DNA of 41,667 nt from contig NZ_PNXQ01000016.1 of the NCBI RefSeq assembly GCF_005217525.1, positions 776,194-817,860 on the forward strand, in the 5' to 3' direction. The translations under genes were made by a program, and so were the position numbers. The notes beneath the pieces were generated by a model, which did not search any database, was not told where the DNA came from, and was given only the letters and a program-made list of their open reading frames with translations. This document shows, one piece after another, positions 17,103-26,040 of the stretch. The first letter of the stretch is position 1, and every line of letters begins with the position of its first letter. This stretch comes from Paenibacillus terrae. GTDB lineage: Bacteria; Bacillota; Bacilli; Paenibacillales; Paenibacillaceae.

Positions 17103-18029
17103 ATGGGTACAAAAACAGCAGCCGCCTTGTTGACCGCATGTCTGCTGCTAAGTGCTTGTACTGCGGCCAAGCCGGAATCGGCAGCCACAAGCAATAACCA
17201 GACCCCGGCAACGTCTGAAACCAGTGACAACACAGACAAAGGACAGGGCACAGCTTCTTCCCCAACCAACAGCAGTGAGCATGCAGGCAGTAATCATGTT
17301 AACAACTCAGCAGTCCAAATAACACCGCAAACTGGCAACACCGTGGCCGACAGCAACGAGGCTATAAATTCAACGGCTACTGCTAACAAAACGTATCATT
17401 TGGACAAGGCTTACAACGTGGTCCCTAACCAGCAAGGAGCGGAGAAAAAGGTTGTTTTGCTGACCTTTGACGACGGACCCAAGGAAGCTGTCATGATCAA
17501 CAAAATCATTGACATACTGGACAAGCACAAGGCTAAAGCCATTTTCTTCGTAAACGGTTACCGCGTAAAGGAGCACCCTGAGCTGCTCAAGCTCATACAT
17601 GACCGTGGGCAGCCCATTGGCAACCATAGCTGGGATCACATCGTGCTAAAGAACAAATCCGAGGCCGAAGTGGAGAAGCAAATTGAATCGGTGCAAAAAA
17701 TTGTTAAGGACACAACGGGTCAAACGCCGCTGTTCTTCCGCCCTCCTCATGGTGCAGGTGGGGATGTCGGCCGCAAGGTCGCCAAGGAAAACGGACTTTT
17801 ATATATGACATGGTCCGTTGGTTCGCTCGATTGGACAATGAAAAAGAGCCAGCCGAATAAAACCGATGCAATTCTCAAAAATGTGACGGAGCAATTGCAT
17901 CCAGGCAGTAATATTTTAATGCATGAGCTGCCATGGACCGTAGAAGCATTGGATAACCTGTTGACCCGTCTGGAGCAAAAGGGTTACCAATTTGTCGATC
18001 CACAAAGTATTGAGGTGCCTGTCAGTTAA
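17103..18029 (+). CDS. Polysaccharide deacetylase lipoprotein (NodB domain)
   Basis: 308 residues. A short signal peptide ends in the lipobox LLSAC (Cys 19), then a Ser/Thr/Asn-rich spacer to about 105, then a carbohydrate esterase 4 domain. Catalytic motifs: LTFDDGP (metal-binding and base Asp), GNHSWDH (metal-binding His), RPPHG, and near the end LMHE. These enzymes remove N-acetyl groups from peptidoglycan or chitin-like polymers, giving lysozyme resistance or cortex modification. Anchored outside the membrane, it probably acts on the cell wall. It is one of three clear rightward genes; AGGTGAG precedes the ATG at 17103. Confidence 0.93.
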   Translation: MGTKTAAALLTACLLLSACTAAKPESAATSNNQTPATSETSDNTDKGQGTASSPTNSSEHAGSNHVNNSAVQITPQTGNTVADSNEAINSTATANKTYHLDKAYNVVPNQQGAEKKVVLLTFDDGPKEAVMINKIIDILDKHKAKAIFFVNGYRVKEHPELLKLIHDRGQPIGNHSWDHIVLKNKSEAEVEKQIESVQKIVKDTTGQTPLFFRPPHGAGGDVGRKVAKENGLLYMTWSVGSLDWTMKKSQPNKTDAILKNVTEQLHPGSNILMHELPWTVEALDNLLTRLEQKGYQFVDPQSIEVPVS

Positions 18030-18068
18030 CAGCCCTTATATTTCTATATACCGTTCCTAAACAATGGC

Positions 18069-18119
18069 AAAAGAGCCTCTTTACCCGCAAGTCTTATAAG
18101 CGGGTAAAGAGGCTCTTTT
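18069..18119. terminator. Bidirectional terminator
   Basis: AAAAGAGCCTCTTTACCCGC and GCGGGTAAAGAGGCTCTTTT form a perfect 20-base-pair stem. It serves the deacetylase gene and the convergent gene ending at 18186. Confidence 0.95.
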
Positions 18120-18185
18120 AGTATACCATTCGCAATGCTTGATCCTATAAATAACTCTCACACAAGCGATCACACGGGTTTGTAA

Positions 18186-18521
18186 TTACCAAAGCATTTT
18201 ACTAATGGGCGGTGCCCCTTTGATGCCCCACCACAGCAATGCTGCTGTAATCAGCACAAAAAGTGTGCTCAAAAAATTTAAAAACCACTTGCTCACCCGG
18301 ATACGGCGGGACGGAAACATTTCTGCCCGTGTCCGGTACTCACTGACAGGAGCATCATCTTCCATCGTCACAGCAACTTCCGGTGCAGCAGCAACGTGAG
18401 CCAATTCCGGTGCGGGCCGTGAAGCACGGGAGCGAACCGGTTTTGGACTGTTATCTTCCTTGCCTTTGCGTCCATTTCGGCGGGTGCCGTAAGTATGCAC
18501 TCTGCTAAGTTCCTGATTCAT
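18186..18521 (-). CDS. Small single-span membrane protein, unknown
   Basis: 111 residues. The first 80 are polar, with a basic patch (GTRRNGRKGK, KPVRSRASRP) and an Ala/Pro-rich stretch; a single hydrophobic segment (WFLNFLSTLFVLITAALLWW) lies near the C terminus, so it would be a tail-anchored-like protein facing the cytosol. The start overlaps the stop of the CPBP protease gene by four bases (ATGA), suggesting coupled expression. I recognise no family. A role as partner of the protease is possible only by position. Confidence 0.7.
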   Translation of the reverse strand: MNQELSRVHTYGTRRNGRKGKEDNSPKPVRSRASRPAPELAHVAAAPEVAVTMEDDAPVSEYRTRAEMFPSRRIRVSKWFLNFLSTLFVLITAALLWWGIKGAPPISKMLW

Positions 18522-19105
18522 GCTTCATACCTCCGAAAACGTAGCGCCAAACCGGATATGAGGTCAATCACAAAATGACAAATAATCGGCGCCCACAGGC
18601 TACCAGTCTGCACGTATATGTAGCCCAAGCCGTAACTACTCAGAAAAACCCAGCCTGTTGGAATCCAATGCCGCAAATAACGGATGTGGATGACCGCAAA
18701 CAAGATACTTGTCCAGTAAGGCCCAAAGCTGTACTGAATCGCTCCTCTGAACAGTAGTTCCTCACAGATCGAAACGATGGCAGCTATACATACAATATGC
18801 CAGATGGGGCGGTTTTGAAACAGCATCTGGTTAATGCCCCCGTCATCCATAGCATCCTCGGGCATAATCCGAGACAGGAGCAGGTCCACCAGCAGCATAG
18901 CCGCAGCCAGTCCCAAACCCCACCACAAAACATGCAAACTGCTCGGCCAGGCAAACAGCTCCAGCACATTTCTTTTCTGAAAAATAATCCAGATTGCGCC
19001 GACCAACAGGGTCAGTCCCTGGGTTAGATACAAATTGTAAAGCAGCAAGCGGTCATTCAATTCATGAATTTGCGCTCTTTTCCATTTCATTTTAAGCTTT
19101 TTCAT
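18518..19105 (-). CDS. CPBP-family intramembrane metalloprotease (YpbD-like)
   Basis: 195 residues with about six hydrophobic segments and the Abi/CAAX motifs EELLFRG, FAVIHIRY and HFVIDL, which supply the catalytic Glu and zinc-binding His residues. Family members cleave prenylated or other membrane peptides, or act in bacteriocin self-immunity. B. subtilis has a CPBP gene, ypbD, in the same place near serA, so this is probably its counterpart rather than a bacteriocin immunity gene. The ATG at 19105 follows AGAGGA. It is coupled to the small membrane protein downstream. Confidence 0.88.
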   Translation of the reverse strand: MKKLKMKWKRAQIHELNDRLLLYNLYLTQGLTLLVGAIWIIFQKRNVLELFAWPSSLHVLWWGLGLAAAMLLVDLLLSRIMPEDAMDDGGINQMLFQNRPIWHIVCIAAIVSICEELLFRGAIQYSFGPYWTSILFAVIHIRYLRHWIPTGWVFLSSYGLGYIYVQTGSLWAPIICHFVIDLISGLALRFRRYEA

Positions 19106-19241
19106 AGTAGTTAGTCCTCTGCATAGTCTTCTTAAGCATCATAGCCAAAAAGTCGAACGGATTCAAGAAGTCTTAAAACTTATTATTCTGCTTTCTATCG
19201 CTATTTATCTAACCCGGTGTCTACGCATATCACATGTCCTA

Positions 19242-19271
19242 TTGACATGTCCATGTAAGCCATGATACATT
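19242..19271 (+). promoter_or_regulatory. Sigma-A promoter for the serA leader
   Basis: TTGACA (19242-19247) and TACATT (19266-19271) with an 18-base spacer, upstream of the T-box. The -35 is perfect. Confidence 0.65.
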
Positions 19272-19284
19272 ATGAAAAAATTAT

Positions 19285-19575
19285 TATCGACAACAACATT
19301 GATGGAGAAAAAGTATTGATTTCGTTTTCAGAGAGCCGGTGCTTGGGTGAAAGCCGGTGACGGAGTAATTACTTTCAGCGCTCCTGAGTTATTGCACCGA
19401 AGCCTTGGGATGATTTCCCGGCATTAGATGCAATCGGCAGAAAACCGTTATCCTTTCGGTCATATTTATGACCGCTGAAGGCAGTCCGTTGCGAAACGGC
19501 TGCGAATTAGGGTGGTACCACGATAAACTCTCGTCCCTTACTATGGAGATAGTATGTGATTCGGGAGTTTTTTTG
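19285..19575 (+). promoter_or_regulatory. T-box riboswitch of serA
   Basis: The leader has the T-box sequence AGGGTGGTACCACG at 19509-19522, the upstream AGTA and AGAGAGCCGGT elements of stem I (about 19311-19340), ACCGTTA (about 19444), and a terminator (AACTCTCG ... CGGGAGTT then T7) ending at 19574. Uncharged tRNA pairing would favour the antiterminator and allow serA transcription. The specifier codon is not clear: Ser codons occur nearby (AGC 19377-19379, TCC 19382-19384), but after CTCCTGAG the sequence reads TTATTGCACCGAA, which includes TGC followed by A. Confidence 0.92.
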
Positions 19576-19801
19576 ATGCCTGCAAACCGCAAAGCGGTTC
19601 TGCATATGACCTTTTTAACCGTCAACTTGGTGCCTAATGCTATTTTATTCCTTTTCTGCGTCAATGCGTTATCACGTTAGTGCTGTCCGCGATCTTCTGC
19701 TTTTCAGAAGCAATTCAAGTTTATCTACGTTCTTTATGGAATGTATTTCAGTTGAAGTACATCCTGTCCATAAAAGAAGTTAACTTTGAGGAGGAAACCA
19801 A

Positions 19802-21394
19802 ATGTTTAAAGTGTTAGTATCCGATCCGATCAGTGACCTGGGCATCCAGCAACTGATGGATGCAGACGATGTCACAGTGGACAAGAACACAGGTCTCAGC
19901 GAAGACGAGTTGGTTCAAATTATTGGTGACTATGATGCACTGCTCGTTCGTAGCCAAACCAAGGTAACAGAACGCATCATGACAGCAGGAAAGAACCTCA
20001 AGGTTGTCGGACGCGCCGGCGTTGGAGTGGACAATATCGATCTAGAAGCAGCAACACAACGAGGAATCATCGTCATTAACGCCCCTGACGGCAACACGAT
20101 TACGACATGTGAGCATACTTTTGCCATGATGATGGCTCTGGCGCGTCATATTCCACAGGCGTATGCCAAAACCATCGGAGGTACATGGGATCGTAAAACA
20201 TTTCTCGGAGTTGAGCTGCGCAACAAAACGCTTGGCGTACTCGGTATGGGGCGCATAGGCAGCGAGGTGGCCAAACGTGCCAAAGCCTTCGGCATGAGCA
20301 TTCTCGGCTATGATCCGTTTCTGACGGAAGAACGCGCTGAGAAGTTGGGCATCAAGCTGGCAAGTGTGGACGAAATTATCCGCAACGCGGATTTCATGAC
20401 GGTACACACTCCGTTAACACCGGAAACGAAGCATATGATTGCCCGTCCGCAGTTTGAAGTGATGAAAAAAGGGATGCGTATCATCAACTGTGCCCGGGGC
20501 GGAGTTATCGATGAATTGGCTCTCGTTGAAGCCATTGATGAAAGCATCGTTGCCGGCGCAGCCTTTGACGTATTCGAATCAGAGCCGCCAGCACAGGATC
20601 ACCCTTTCCTGAGCCATCCGAAAATTATCGTTACTCCGCATCTAGGAGCATCCACAGTAGAAGCTCAGGAGAATGTAGCAATCGACGTTTCCGAGCAGGT
20701 GCTGCACATTTTGCGTGATGAGCCGTTCAAAAATGCCGTCAATATGCCTCCGGTACCATCTAACGTGATGACGCAATTGCAGCCTTATTTCTCGCTTGGC
20801 GAGAAGCTAGGCAGCTTTGCCGCTCAAGTGACGAATCAGGCTGTACGTGAAATCCAGGTGGATTACGCAGGTGATCTGTCTTCTGTAGATACACAGCCGC
20901 TGACACGTTATATCTTGAAAGGTGTGCTTAGTCGCCATCTGGGCAGCGATGTTAACATTGTGAACTCTGTCCACCTTGCCAAAACACGTGACATCCATCT
21001 TGTCGTCTCTCAGGCTCCGGCTACCAAGGGCTTTACCAACCTGATCACCGTCACGCTCAAAACTCAAAGCGGAGAGGAGCAACGTGTAGCAGGTACCCTG
21101 CTCGCAGGTTATGGCGAACGTATCGTCCGGTTGAACCAGTTCCCGGTAGACGTGGCACCAGAAGCGCATTTCCTGCTCATCTCCCACAATGACAAACCCG
21201 GCATTATCGGCCGTGTCGGCACTCTGCTTGGGGAGAACGGCGTGAATATCGCCTCCATGCAGGTAGGACGTAAAATTGTCGGTGGTGAAGCCATCATGAT
21301 TCTGACCGTTGATAAAGCCGTTCCTAAAGACGTGCTGATCCAATTGGTTGGCTTGCCGGAACTGAATACCGCTCAAGAAGTGGTACTCGATTAA
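19802..21394 (+). CDS. serA: D-3-phosphoglycerate dehydrogenase
   Basis: 530 residues, the long form. The substrate and NAD domains contain [13 protein letters not shown], the dinucleotide loop [23 protein letters not shown] (substrate Arg), FDVFESEP (Glu) and TPHLGAST (catalytic His). An intervening domain (about 320-450) and a C-terminal ACT domain (about 455-530, [14 protein letters not shown]) follow; the ACT domain usually senses serine. It oxidises 3-phosphoglycerate, the first step of serine synthesis. GAGGAGGAAACCAA precedes the ATG. It is monocistronic, controlled by the T-box and ended by the hairpin at 21441. Confidence 0.97.
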   Translation: MFKVLVSDPISDLGIQQLMDADDVTVDKNTGLSEDELVQIIGDYDALLVRSQTKVTERIMTAGKNLKVVGRAGVGVDNIDLEAATQRGIIVINAPDGNTITTCEHTFAMMMALARHIPQAYAKTIGGTWDRKTFLGVELRNKTLGVLGMGRIGSEVAKRAKAFGMSILGYDPFLTEERAEKLGIKLASVDEIIRNADFMTVHTPLTPETKHMIARPQFEVMKKGMRIINCARGGVIDELALVEAIDESIVAGAAFDVFESEPPAQDHPFLSHPKIIVTPHLGASTVEAQENVAIDVSEQVLHILRDEPFKNAVNMPPVPSNVMTQLQPYFSLGEKLGSFAAQVTNQAVREIQVDYAGDLSSVDTQPLTRYILKGVLSRHLGSDVNIVNSVHLAKTRDIHLVVSQAPATKGFTNLITVTLKTQSGEEQRVAGTLLAGYGERIVRLNQFPVDVAPEAHFLLISHNDKPGIIGRVGTLLGENGVNIASMQVGRKIVGGEAIMILTVDKAVPKDVLIQLVGLPELNTAQEVVLD

Positions 21395-21440
21395 TGATCA
21401 GCAGCAGAACATATGAACATGCTTTGCTTTTATAAGAGAG

Positions 21441-21466
21441 GCGCCCGGCGAACCGGGCGTCTTTTG
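21441..21466 (+). terminator. Terminator after serA
   Basis: GCGCCCGG-CGAA-CCGGGCGT followed by CTTTTG. Confidence 0.88.
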
Positions 21467-21550
21467 TTATATATCCGTAACCAGCATTAGATGTACCTGT
21501 TCTGGAAGCTGAATGTTCCACGTTGAACAAGATAAATGTTGATTTTTCAA

Positions 21551-21576
21551 CAAAAAGCACCCTCTTCCGAGGATGC
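21551..21576 (-). terminator. Terminator after resE
   Basis: Minus strand GCATCCTC-GGAA-GAGGGTGC followed by TTTTTG, about 40 bases past the resE stop. Confidence 0.85.
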
Positions 21577-21616
21577 CTGCGAACCGGGGTATATTCTGCA
21601 CTTGGCTTACAAACTG

Positions 21617-23059
21617 TTACAAAGCCCGACTTTGTTTTTTTGAGATCGGCAGCAAAATAGTGAACTCCGTTCCTTCCCCCAATACGCTGGCAGCGGAGAC
21701 AGATCCTCCGTGAGCCTCCACAATATTTTTAACAATAGCAAGCCCCAGACCGGTTCCTTTGTCCACGGCTCTTACTCTGGCCTTGTCTGCCTTGTAAAAG
21801 CGGTCAAAAATATAAGGCAGGTCCTCACTGGCAATACCCACACCCTCATCCTTAATCCGAATGCGGATCAGCTCATGCCGTTCTCCCAGAATCCGATCGG
21901 CACTAATGGTAACACTATTTCCGCCGGGCGTATGCCTGAACGCATTATCTAACAAGTTGGTCAGCACCTGCTCCAATCGGTCTTCATCTGCTTCAGGCAG
22001 CAGTAGATGCTGACCTTGCTCATGATAATCGAGCGTCAGCCCCTGTTCCTTAGAGCGCACCGTAAATTTACGGTGAACACGCTCGATCAATTCATTCACA
22101 TCCACTTCCTGACGGTGCATGTCTGTATGACCTGCCTCCATTCTGGCCAGATCAAGCAGATCCTTGACCAATCTTCCCATACGCAACGATTCATCATGAA
22201 TGACCCGTACCAATTCCTCGGATTCTTCTGGTGAGCCAGCCATTCCATCAAGCAAGGCCTCGCTATAGCCCTGCATCATGGAAAGCGGTGTACGGATTTC
22301 ATGGGACACATTAGCAACAAAGTCACTCCGCATCTTCTCCAGCTTGACTTCCTCCGTGATGTCTCTGAGAACAGCGACAGCGCCACGAATTACATTATCC
22401 GTGTACAACGGCGCCATCTGTACCGACCAGGAGCCCTGTTTTACATGAATATAGTCCCCACCGTCATCTCCTCTATCCATAACAGTGTGGAACAACGGCA
22501 GCAATGGCCCAGGTACAGACACTCCGAATTCCTCCTGATCATGCTCTTGCCACTCCAGTTTTTTCCAGCTATCCAACAAACTTTGCGCAGGCGGATTCGT
22601 CAAAATGACTTGTCCGCTTCTGTCAAAGGTCATTACAGCATCAGACATACTTCTCAGCACGCTGGACAGATGATTCTTCTCCTCATTCAGACTGCGGATC
22701 GTTGCTTCCAGCTCGGTAGACATATGATTAAATGTTTTCGCCAGTTCGCCAATCTCGTCACTCGTTACCAGCGTAAGCCGCGTATCATACCTTCCCTCAC
22801 GGATCGCATTCGCCGCCTGAATCAACAGCTGCATAGGCTGCGTGATTTTAGTAAAAAGAAACAAAGCAAAAAAAGTCGTCAGTAAAAAGCCGACAATGCA
22901 TGCATAGATGAACAAGTGCTTTATTTCCGTCGATTCATGCGCCGCGAAATTCCTGTTGATGTACGGCAACAAAAATAGACCCAGAAAAATAAGCACACAG
23001 CCTACCAGACAAATGATGGTGATCCACAGCTTGCCTACCAGCGATTTCCAGAAGCTCAC
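21617..23059 (-). CDS. resE: Sensor histidine kinase ResE
   Basis: About 480 residues: two membrane segments (about 8-30 and 50-72) flanking a short extracytoplasmic loop, HAMP (to about 125), PAS (about 135-235), then HisKA with SHEIRTPLS (phospho-His) and HATPase_c with LLDNAFRHTP, DEGVGIASED and GTGLGLAIVK. The extracytoplasmic part is much shorter than in the 589-residue B. subtilis ResE. The GTG at 23059 lies one base past the resD stop; an earlier in-frame ATG at 23092 is inside resD. With ResD it would respond to oxygen limitation; the sensing mode is unknown. Confidence 0.88.
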   Translation of the reverse strand: MSFWKSLVGKLWITIICLVGCVLIFLGLFLLPYINRNFAAHESTEIKHLFIYACIVGFLLTTFFALFLFTKITQPMQLLIQAANAIREGRYDTRLTLVTSDEIGELAKTFNHMSTELEATIRSLNEEKNHLSSVLRSMSDAVMTFDRSGQVILTNPPAQSLLDSWKKLEWQEHDQEEFGVSVPGPLLPLFHTVMDRGDDGGDYIHVKQGSWSVQMAPLYTDNVIRGAVAVLRDITEEVKLEKMRSDFVANVSHEIRTPLSMMQGYSEALLDGMAGSPEESEELVRVIHDESLRMGRLVKDLLDLARMEAGHTDMHRQEVDVNELIERVHRKFTVRSKEQGLTLDYHEQGQHLLLPEADEDRLEQVLTNLLDNAFRHTPGGNSVTISADRILGERHELIRIRIKDEGVGIASEDLPYIFDRFYKADKARVRAVDKGTGLGLAIVKNIVEAHGGSVSAASVLGEGTEFTILLPISKKQSRAL

Positions 23060-23060
23060 G

Positions 23061-23777
23061 TTATTTTGGTACCTCCAGCTTGTAGCCGACACCCCAAACC
23101 GTTGTAATCATAGCCGCTGCCTCCGGTGATACTTTGTTCAGCTTTTCACGAAGCCGTTTGACGTGTGTATCCACCGTGCGCAGATCACCAAAAAATTCAT
23201 AATTCCACACATCTTTTAACAGTTCTTCGCGCGAAAATACCTTGTCCGGCGATACAGCCAAATAGTGCAGCAGCTCATACTCTTTAGGCGTGAGACTGAT
23301 TTCAATCCCACCTGCGCTTACGCGATGCGCATCATGCTCAATAATAAGATTCGGAAAAACAATGCTGTTGCTTGGCACCGTCTCCTTGGTCAAAAAGGCA
23401 GTTTCTGACGAACGGCGCAAAATTGCCTTTACCCGATAAATAACCTCTCGCGGGCTAAAGGGCTTGACCACATAGTCATCTGCCCCGACCTCAAAGCCCT
23501 GTACGCGGTTCACTTCCTCGCCTTTGGCAGTCAGCATGATCACAGGTGTAGCTTTGGTTTGACGCAGACGTGTGCAAACTTCAATTCCATCCATGCCCGG
23601 TAACATCACATCGAGCAGAATAATGCTGTAATCGTTTGCAGTGGCTTTATGGAGTGCAATTTCGCCATCCTCAGCTTCATCAATTTCATATCCTTCTTTT
23701 TCCAGGTACATCCGCAGAAGCCGGCGAATGCGTTCTTCATCATCTACAATTAATATACGGTTGCTTTGTTCTGACAT
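23061..23777 (-). CDS. resD: Response regulator ResD
   Basis: 238 residues: a receiver domain with the acidic pocket (DDEERIRR), phospho-Asp in LLDVMLPGMDG, and VVKPFSPRE, then an OmpR-type winged helix (about 140-238, ELLHYLAVSPDKVFSREELL). In B. subtilis ResD activates respiration and anaerobic genes. Its usual upstream genes resA, resB and resC are absent; rluB lies 110 bases away. AAGGGG precedes the ATG at 23777. The two-component pair is certain; the name rests on the rluB-resDE order. Confidence 0.92.
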   Translation of the reverse strand: MSEQSNRILIVDDEERIRRLLRMYLEKEGYEIDEAEDGEIALHKATANDYSIILLDVMLPGMDGIEVCTRLRQTKATPVIMLTAKGEEVNRVQGFEVGADDYVVKPFSPREVIYRVKAILRRSSETAFLTKETVPSNSIVFPNLIIEHDAHRVSAGGIEISLTPKEYELLHYLAVSPDKVFSREELLKDVWNYEFFGDLRTVDTHVKRLREKLNKVSPEAAAMITTVWGVGYKLEVPK

Positions 23778-23874
23778 ATTCCCAGCCCCTTCGCTAAAAA
23801 AAGCATTCTCTCTATTTTACTATTTTCCCGTGCCCGGTCAAACCTTGCTCTGTTCATTCAGCTCTCTTTACACC

Positions 23875-23902
23875 AAAAAGGCCGGGGTTATGACCCCCGT
23901 CC
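23875..23902 (-). terminator. Terminator overlapping the rluB stop
   Basis: Minus strand GGACGGGG-GTCATAA-CCCCGGCC followed by TTTTTGG, an eight-pair stem with one mismatch. The rluB stop codon lies in the loop. It isolates resDE from the spore cluster. Confidence 0.75.
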
Positions 23903-24646
23903 TGTCCGTTTCTTTTTCGTGTTGTCTGACTTGGCAAGTTGAATGAGACGGTTAATTTCGTCCTTGGTGAGAGATCTTGTCAGCCCGCGCTTCAGATTTT
24001 GCAGCAAAAGATCGCCGAAGGCAATCCGCTTAAGCTTGATGACCGGATGGGAAATGGCCTCAAACATCCGTCTGACCTGACGGTTTCTGCCTTCATAAAT
24101 GGTAATCTGAATTACAGACTCCTTGCCGTTTGGGTCCACATCCTTGTATTCTACCTCAGCGGGTGCGGTAATACCATCCTCCAGCACGATCCCTTTTTTC
24201 AGCTTGTCCAGCTCGGTTCCGTGCGGAACGCCTTTGACTGTCGCTACATACGTCTTGGGCACATGATGCTTCGGATGGGTAAGCAAATTGGCGAACTCGC
24301 CGTCATTGGTGAGCAACAACAGCCCCTCCGTATCGTAATCAAGACGACCTACCGGATATACGCGTTCTTTAACGCCTTTCAGATAGTCGGACACGACTTT
24401 ACGGCCTTCCGGATCGGAAGCACTCGTAATCACGCCTTTAGGCTTGTTCATCATTAAATAGATTTTTTTCTCGGTTTTGATCGGTCTACCCTTTACCGTA
24501 ATTATATCCTGATCAGGGTCTGCCTTCGTTCCCAGCTCTGTTACGGTAACCCCGTTCACTTCCACGCTGCCCGCCTGAATAAGCTCCTCACATTTACGTC
24601 GGGAAGCTACACCAGCCTGGGCCAGTATTTTCTGCAATCTTTCCAT
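23888..24646 (-). CDS. rluB: 23S rRNA pseudouridine synthase B
   Basis: 252 residues. An S4 RNA-binding domain (about 2-60, RLQKILAQAGVASRRKCEELI) is followed by the RsuA/RluB catalytic domain with GRLDYDTEGLLLLTNDG, whose Asp is the catalytic nucleophile, and GRNRQVRRMF. It makes a pseudouridine in helix 89-93 of 23S rRNA. The C terminus is Lys/Arg-rich (TKKKRTGRG). It follows spmB by about 80 bases, as in B. subtilis. Family could also read as RsuA, but synteny supports RluB. Confidence 0.93.
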   Translation of the reverse strand: MERLQKILAQAGVASRRKCEELIQAGSVEVNGVTVTELGTKADPDQDIITVKGRPIKTEKKIYLMMNKPKGVITSASDPEGRKVVSDYLKGVKERVYPVGRLDYDTEGLLLLTNDGEFANLLTHPKHHVPKTYVATVKGVPHGTELDKLKKGIVLEDGITAPAEVEYKDVDPNGKESVIQITIYEGRNRQVRRMFEAISHPVIKLKRIAFGDLLLQNLKRGLTRSLTKDEINRLIQLAKSDNTKKKRTGRGS

Positions 24647-24724
24647 GTTCGCTAATTCACCTCATGCTAATGATACCCATCCATGAACAAAATCACAAGC
24701 CCCGTTCACAAATCAATGCAGGAA

Positions 24725-25255
24725 TCAAAAGACAAGCAGGCAAATCGCAATCGCCGCCACAAAACCAACTACGTCTGAAAACAGTCCCACTTTCAAGGCA
24801 TAACGTCCATTTCGGATACCTACCGCGCCAAAATATACAGTCAGCACATAGAGTGTCGTGTCTGTGCTGCCCTGAATCGTGGAAGCAATACGACCGATCA
24901 TGGAATCCGGGCCATACGTGCGGATCAGATCCGTCGTAAAGGCAAGCGAGCCGGTGCCCGTCAACGGGCGTAGCAGTCCTAATGGCAGTACCTCGCCGGG
25001 TACGCCCCAGCTTTTGATCCATGGCGTTACCCAGGATATCAAATAATCCAGAGCGCCGGACGCTCGAAAAATGCTGATAGCCACCATCATGCCCACGAGA
25101 TGAGGAATGATGCCGATGGCCGTGGAGAAGCCATCTTTAGCTCCATCGACAAAGGAATCGTAGACGGGTACCTTTTTGGCATAGGCATATAAAGGAATAA
25201 AGGCAAGAATAGCAGGAATGGCCCAAGTCGATACGAGGTTAATGAAATAGAGCAT
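24725..25255 (-). CDS. spmB: Spore maturation protein B
   Basis: 176 residues, a polytopic membrane protein of the nucleoside-recognition (gate) family, with GTGSLAFTTDLI and STDTTLYVLTVYFGAVG, typical of SpmB. With SpmA it is needed for full spore core dehydration. It starts eight bases past the spmA stop, with GGATGAGGG upstream. Confidence 0.95.
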   Translation of the reverse strand: MLYFINLVSTWAIPAILAFIPLYAYAKKVPVYDSFVDGAKDGFSTAIGIIPHLVGMMVAISIFRASGALDYLISWVTPWIKSWGVPGEVLPLGLLRPLTGTGSLAFTTDLIRTYGPDSMIGRIASTIQGSTDTTLYVLTVYFGAVGIRNGRYALKVGLFSDVVGFVAAIAICLLVF

Positions 25256-25262
25256 GCCGCCC

Positions 25263-26000
25263 TCATCCTTTCCAGGTGATGTTCCTTCCCTTGGCAGCCG
25301 TCAGTCCTGATCGTGAAACGGGCGGCGTAGCGGGAGAGGACGCAGATACTGGCGTAGTCTGTGGTCCCTGTGTCTTTTGTGGCGGAAATGTTGATGTCGA
25401 TGGCGGACTGGCTGGAGGCCGACGCAGCTCCCGACTACGGTACCAGCGATCCGCAGCAATTGCGGCAAAGGTGGCTATCGCAGTCGCCACCAGCGTCGTC
25501 CCGACAATTTCCGTCGGATTGGCGGAATGATAATTGAGCCGGATCGCGATCAGCGTGGTTGGAATAAGCGTAATGCTGGCCGTGTTCAAAGCGAGCAGCG
25601 TACACATAGCGGGTGTAGCGGTCTGCTTGTCGGGATTCAGAGATTGCAGCTCTTGCATCGCCTTAATGCCCATCGGAGTTGCTGCATTGCCCAAGCCGAG
25701 CAGATTAGCGCTCATATTAGACAAGATATACCCCATAGCCGGATGATTACGCGGAACATCAGGAAACAGAAAAGCTACTAGCGGGGCGAGCAGTTTGGAT
25801 ATTTTCTGTAAAAGCCCGCCATCCTCCGCCAGCTTCATCATACCCATCCAGAACACAAGCACACTAATTAGTCCAAAGCATACCGTGACGCCCGTAGCCG
25901 CCCCATCAAATGCCGCCTTGGTCACCACTTCAATATTCCCTTGCGCGGCGGCAAACACAAATCCAATACAAATCAGAGCTACCCATATGAGATGAATCAA
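25263..26000 (-). CDS. spmA: Spore maturation protein A, with C-terminal extension
   Basis: 245 residues. The first 190 are a gate-family membrane domain (VTVCFGLISVLVFWMGMMKLAEDGG, MGYILSNMSANLLGLGNAATPMG), matching SpmA. Residues about 190-245 are an added Pro/Ser/Thr-rich tail (PPASPPSTSTFPPQ and on), making it some 50 residues longer than B. subtilis SpmA. The start is TTG at 26000 with GGGAGGGA upstream. SpmA and SpmB act together in the spore; the tail is likely disordered, with no known role. Confidence 0.92.
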   Translation of the reverse strand: MIHLIWVALICIGFVFAAAQGNIEVVTKAAFDGAATGVTVCFGLISVLVFWMGMMKLAEDGGLLQKISKLLAPLVAFLFPDVPRNHPAMGYILSNMSANLLGLGNAATPMGIKAMQELQSLNPDKQTATPAMCTLLALNTASITLIPTTLIAIRLNYHSANPTEIVGTTLVATAIATFAAIAADRWYRSRELRRPPASPPSTSTFPPQKTQGPQTTPVSASSPATPPVSRSGLTAAKGRNITWKG

Positions 26001-26040
26001 GGCCGGTCCCTCCCTTTCACCGATGAATGTAAACTAACCC

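Noticed and set aside
19282..19297. Possible Spo0A box (TTGTCGATAA on the minus strand)
   Set aside because: Differs from the TTGTCGAA core and lies inside the serA leader; likely chance.
23059..23092. Earlier in-frame start for resE at 23092
   Set aside because: It lies within resD coding sequence and has no binding site; GTG at 23059 is better placed.
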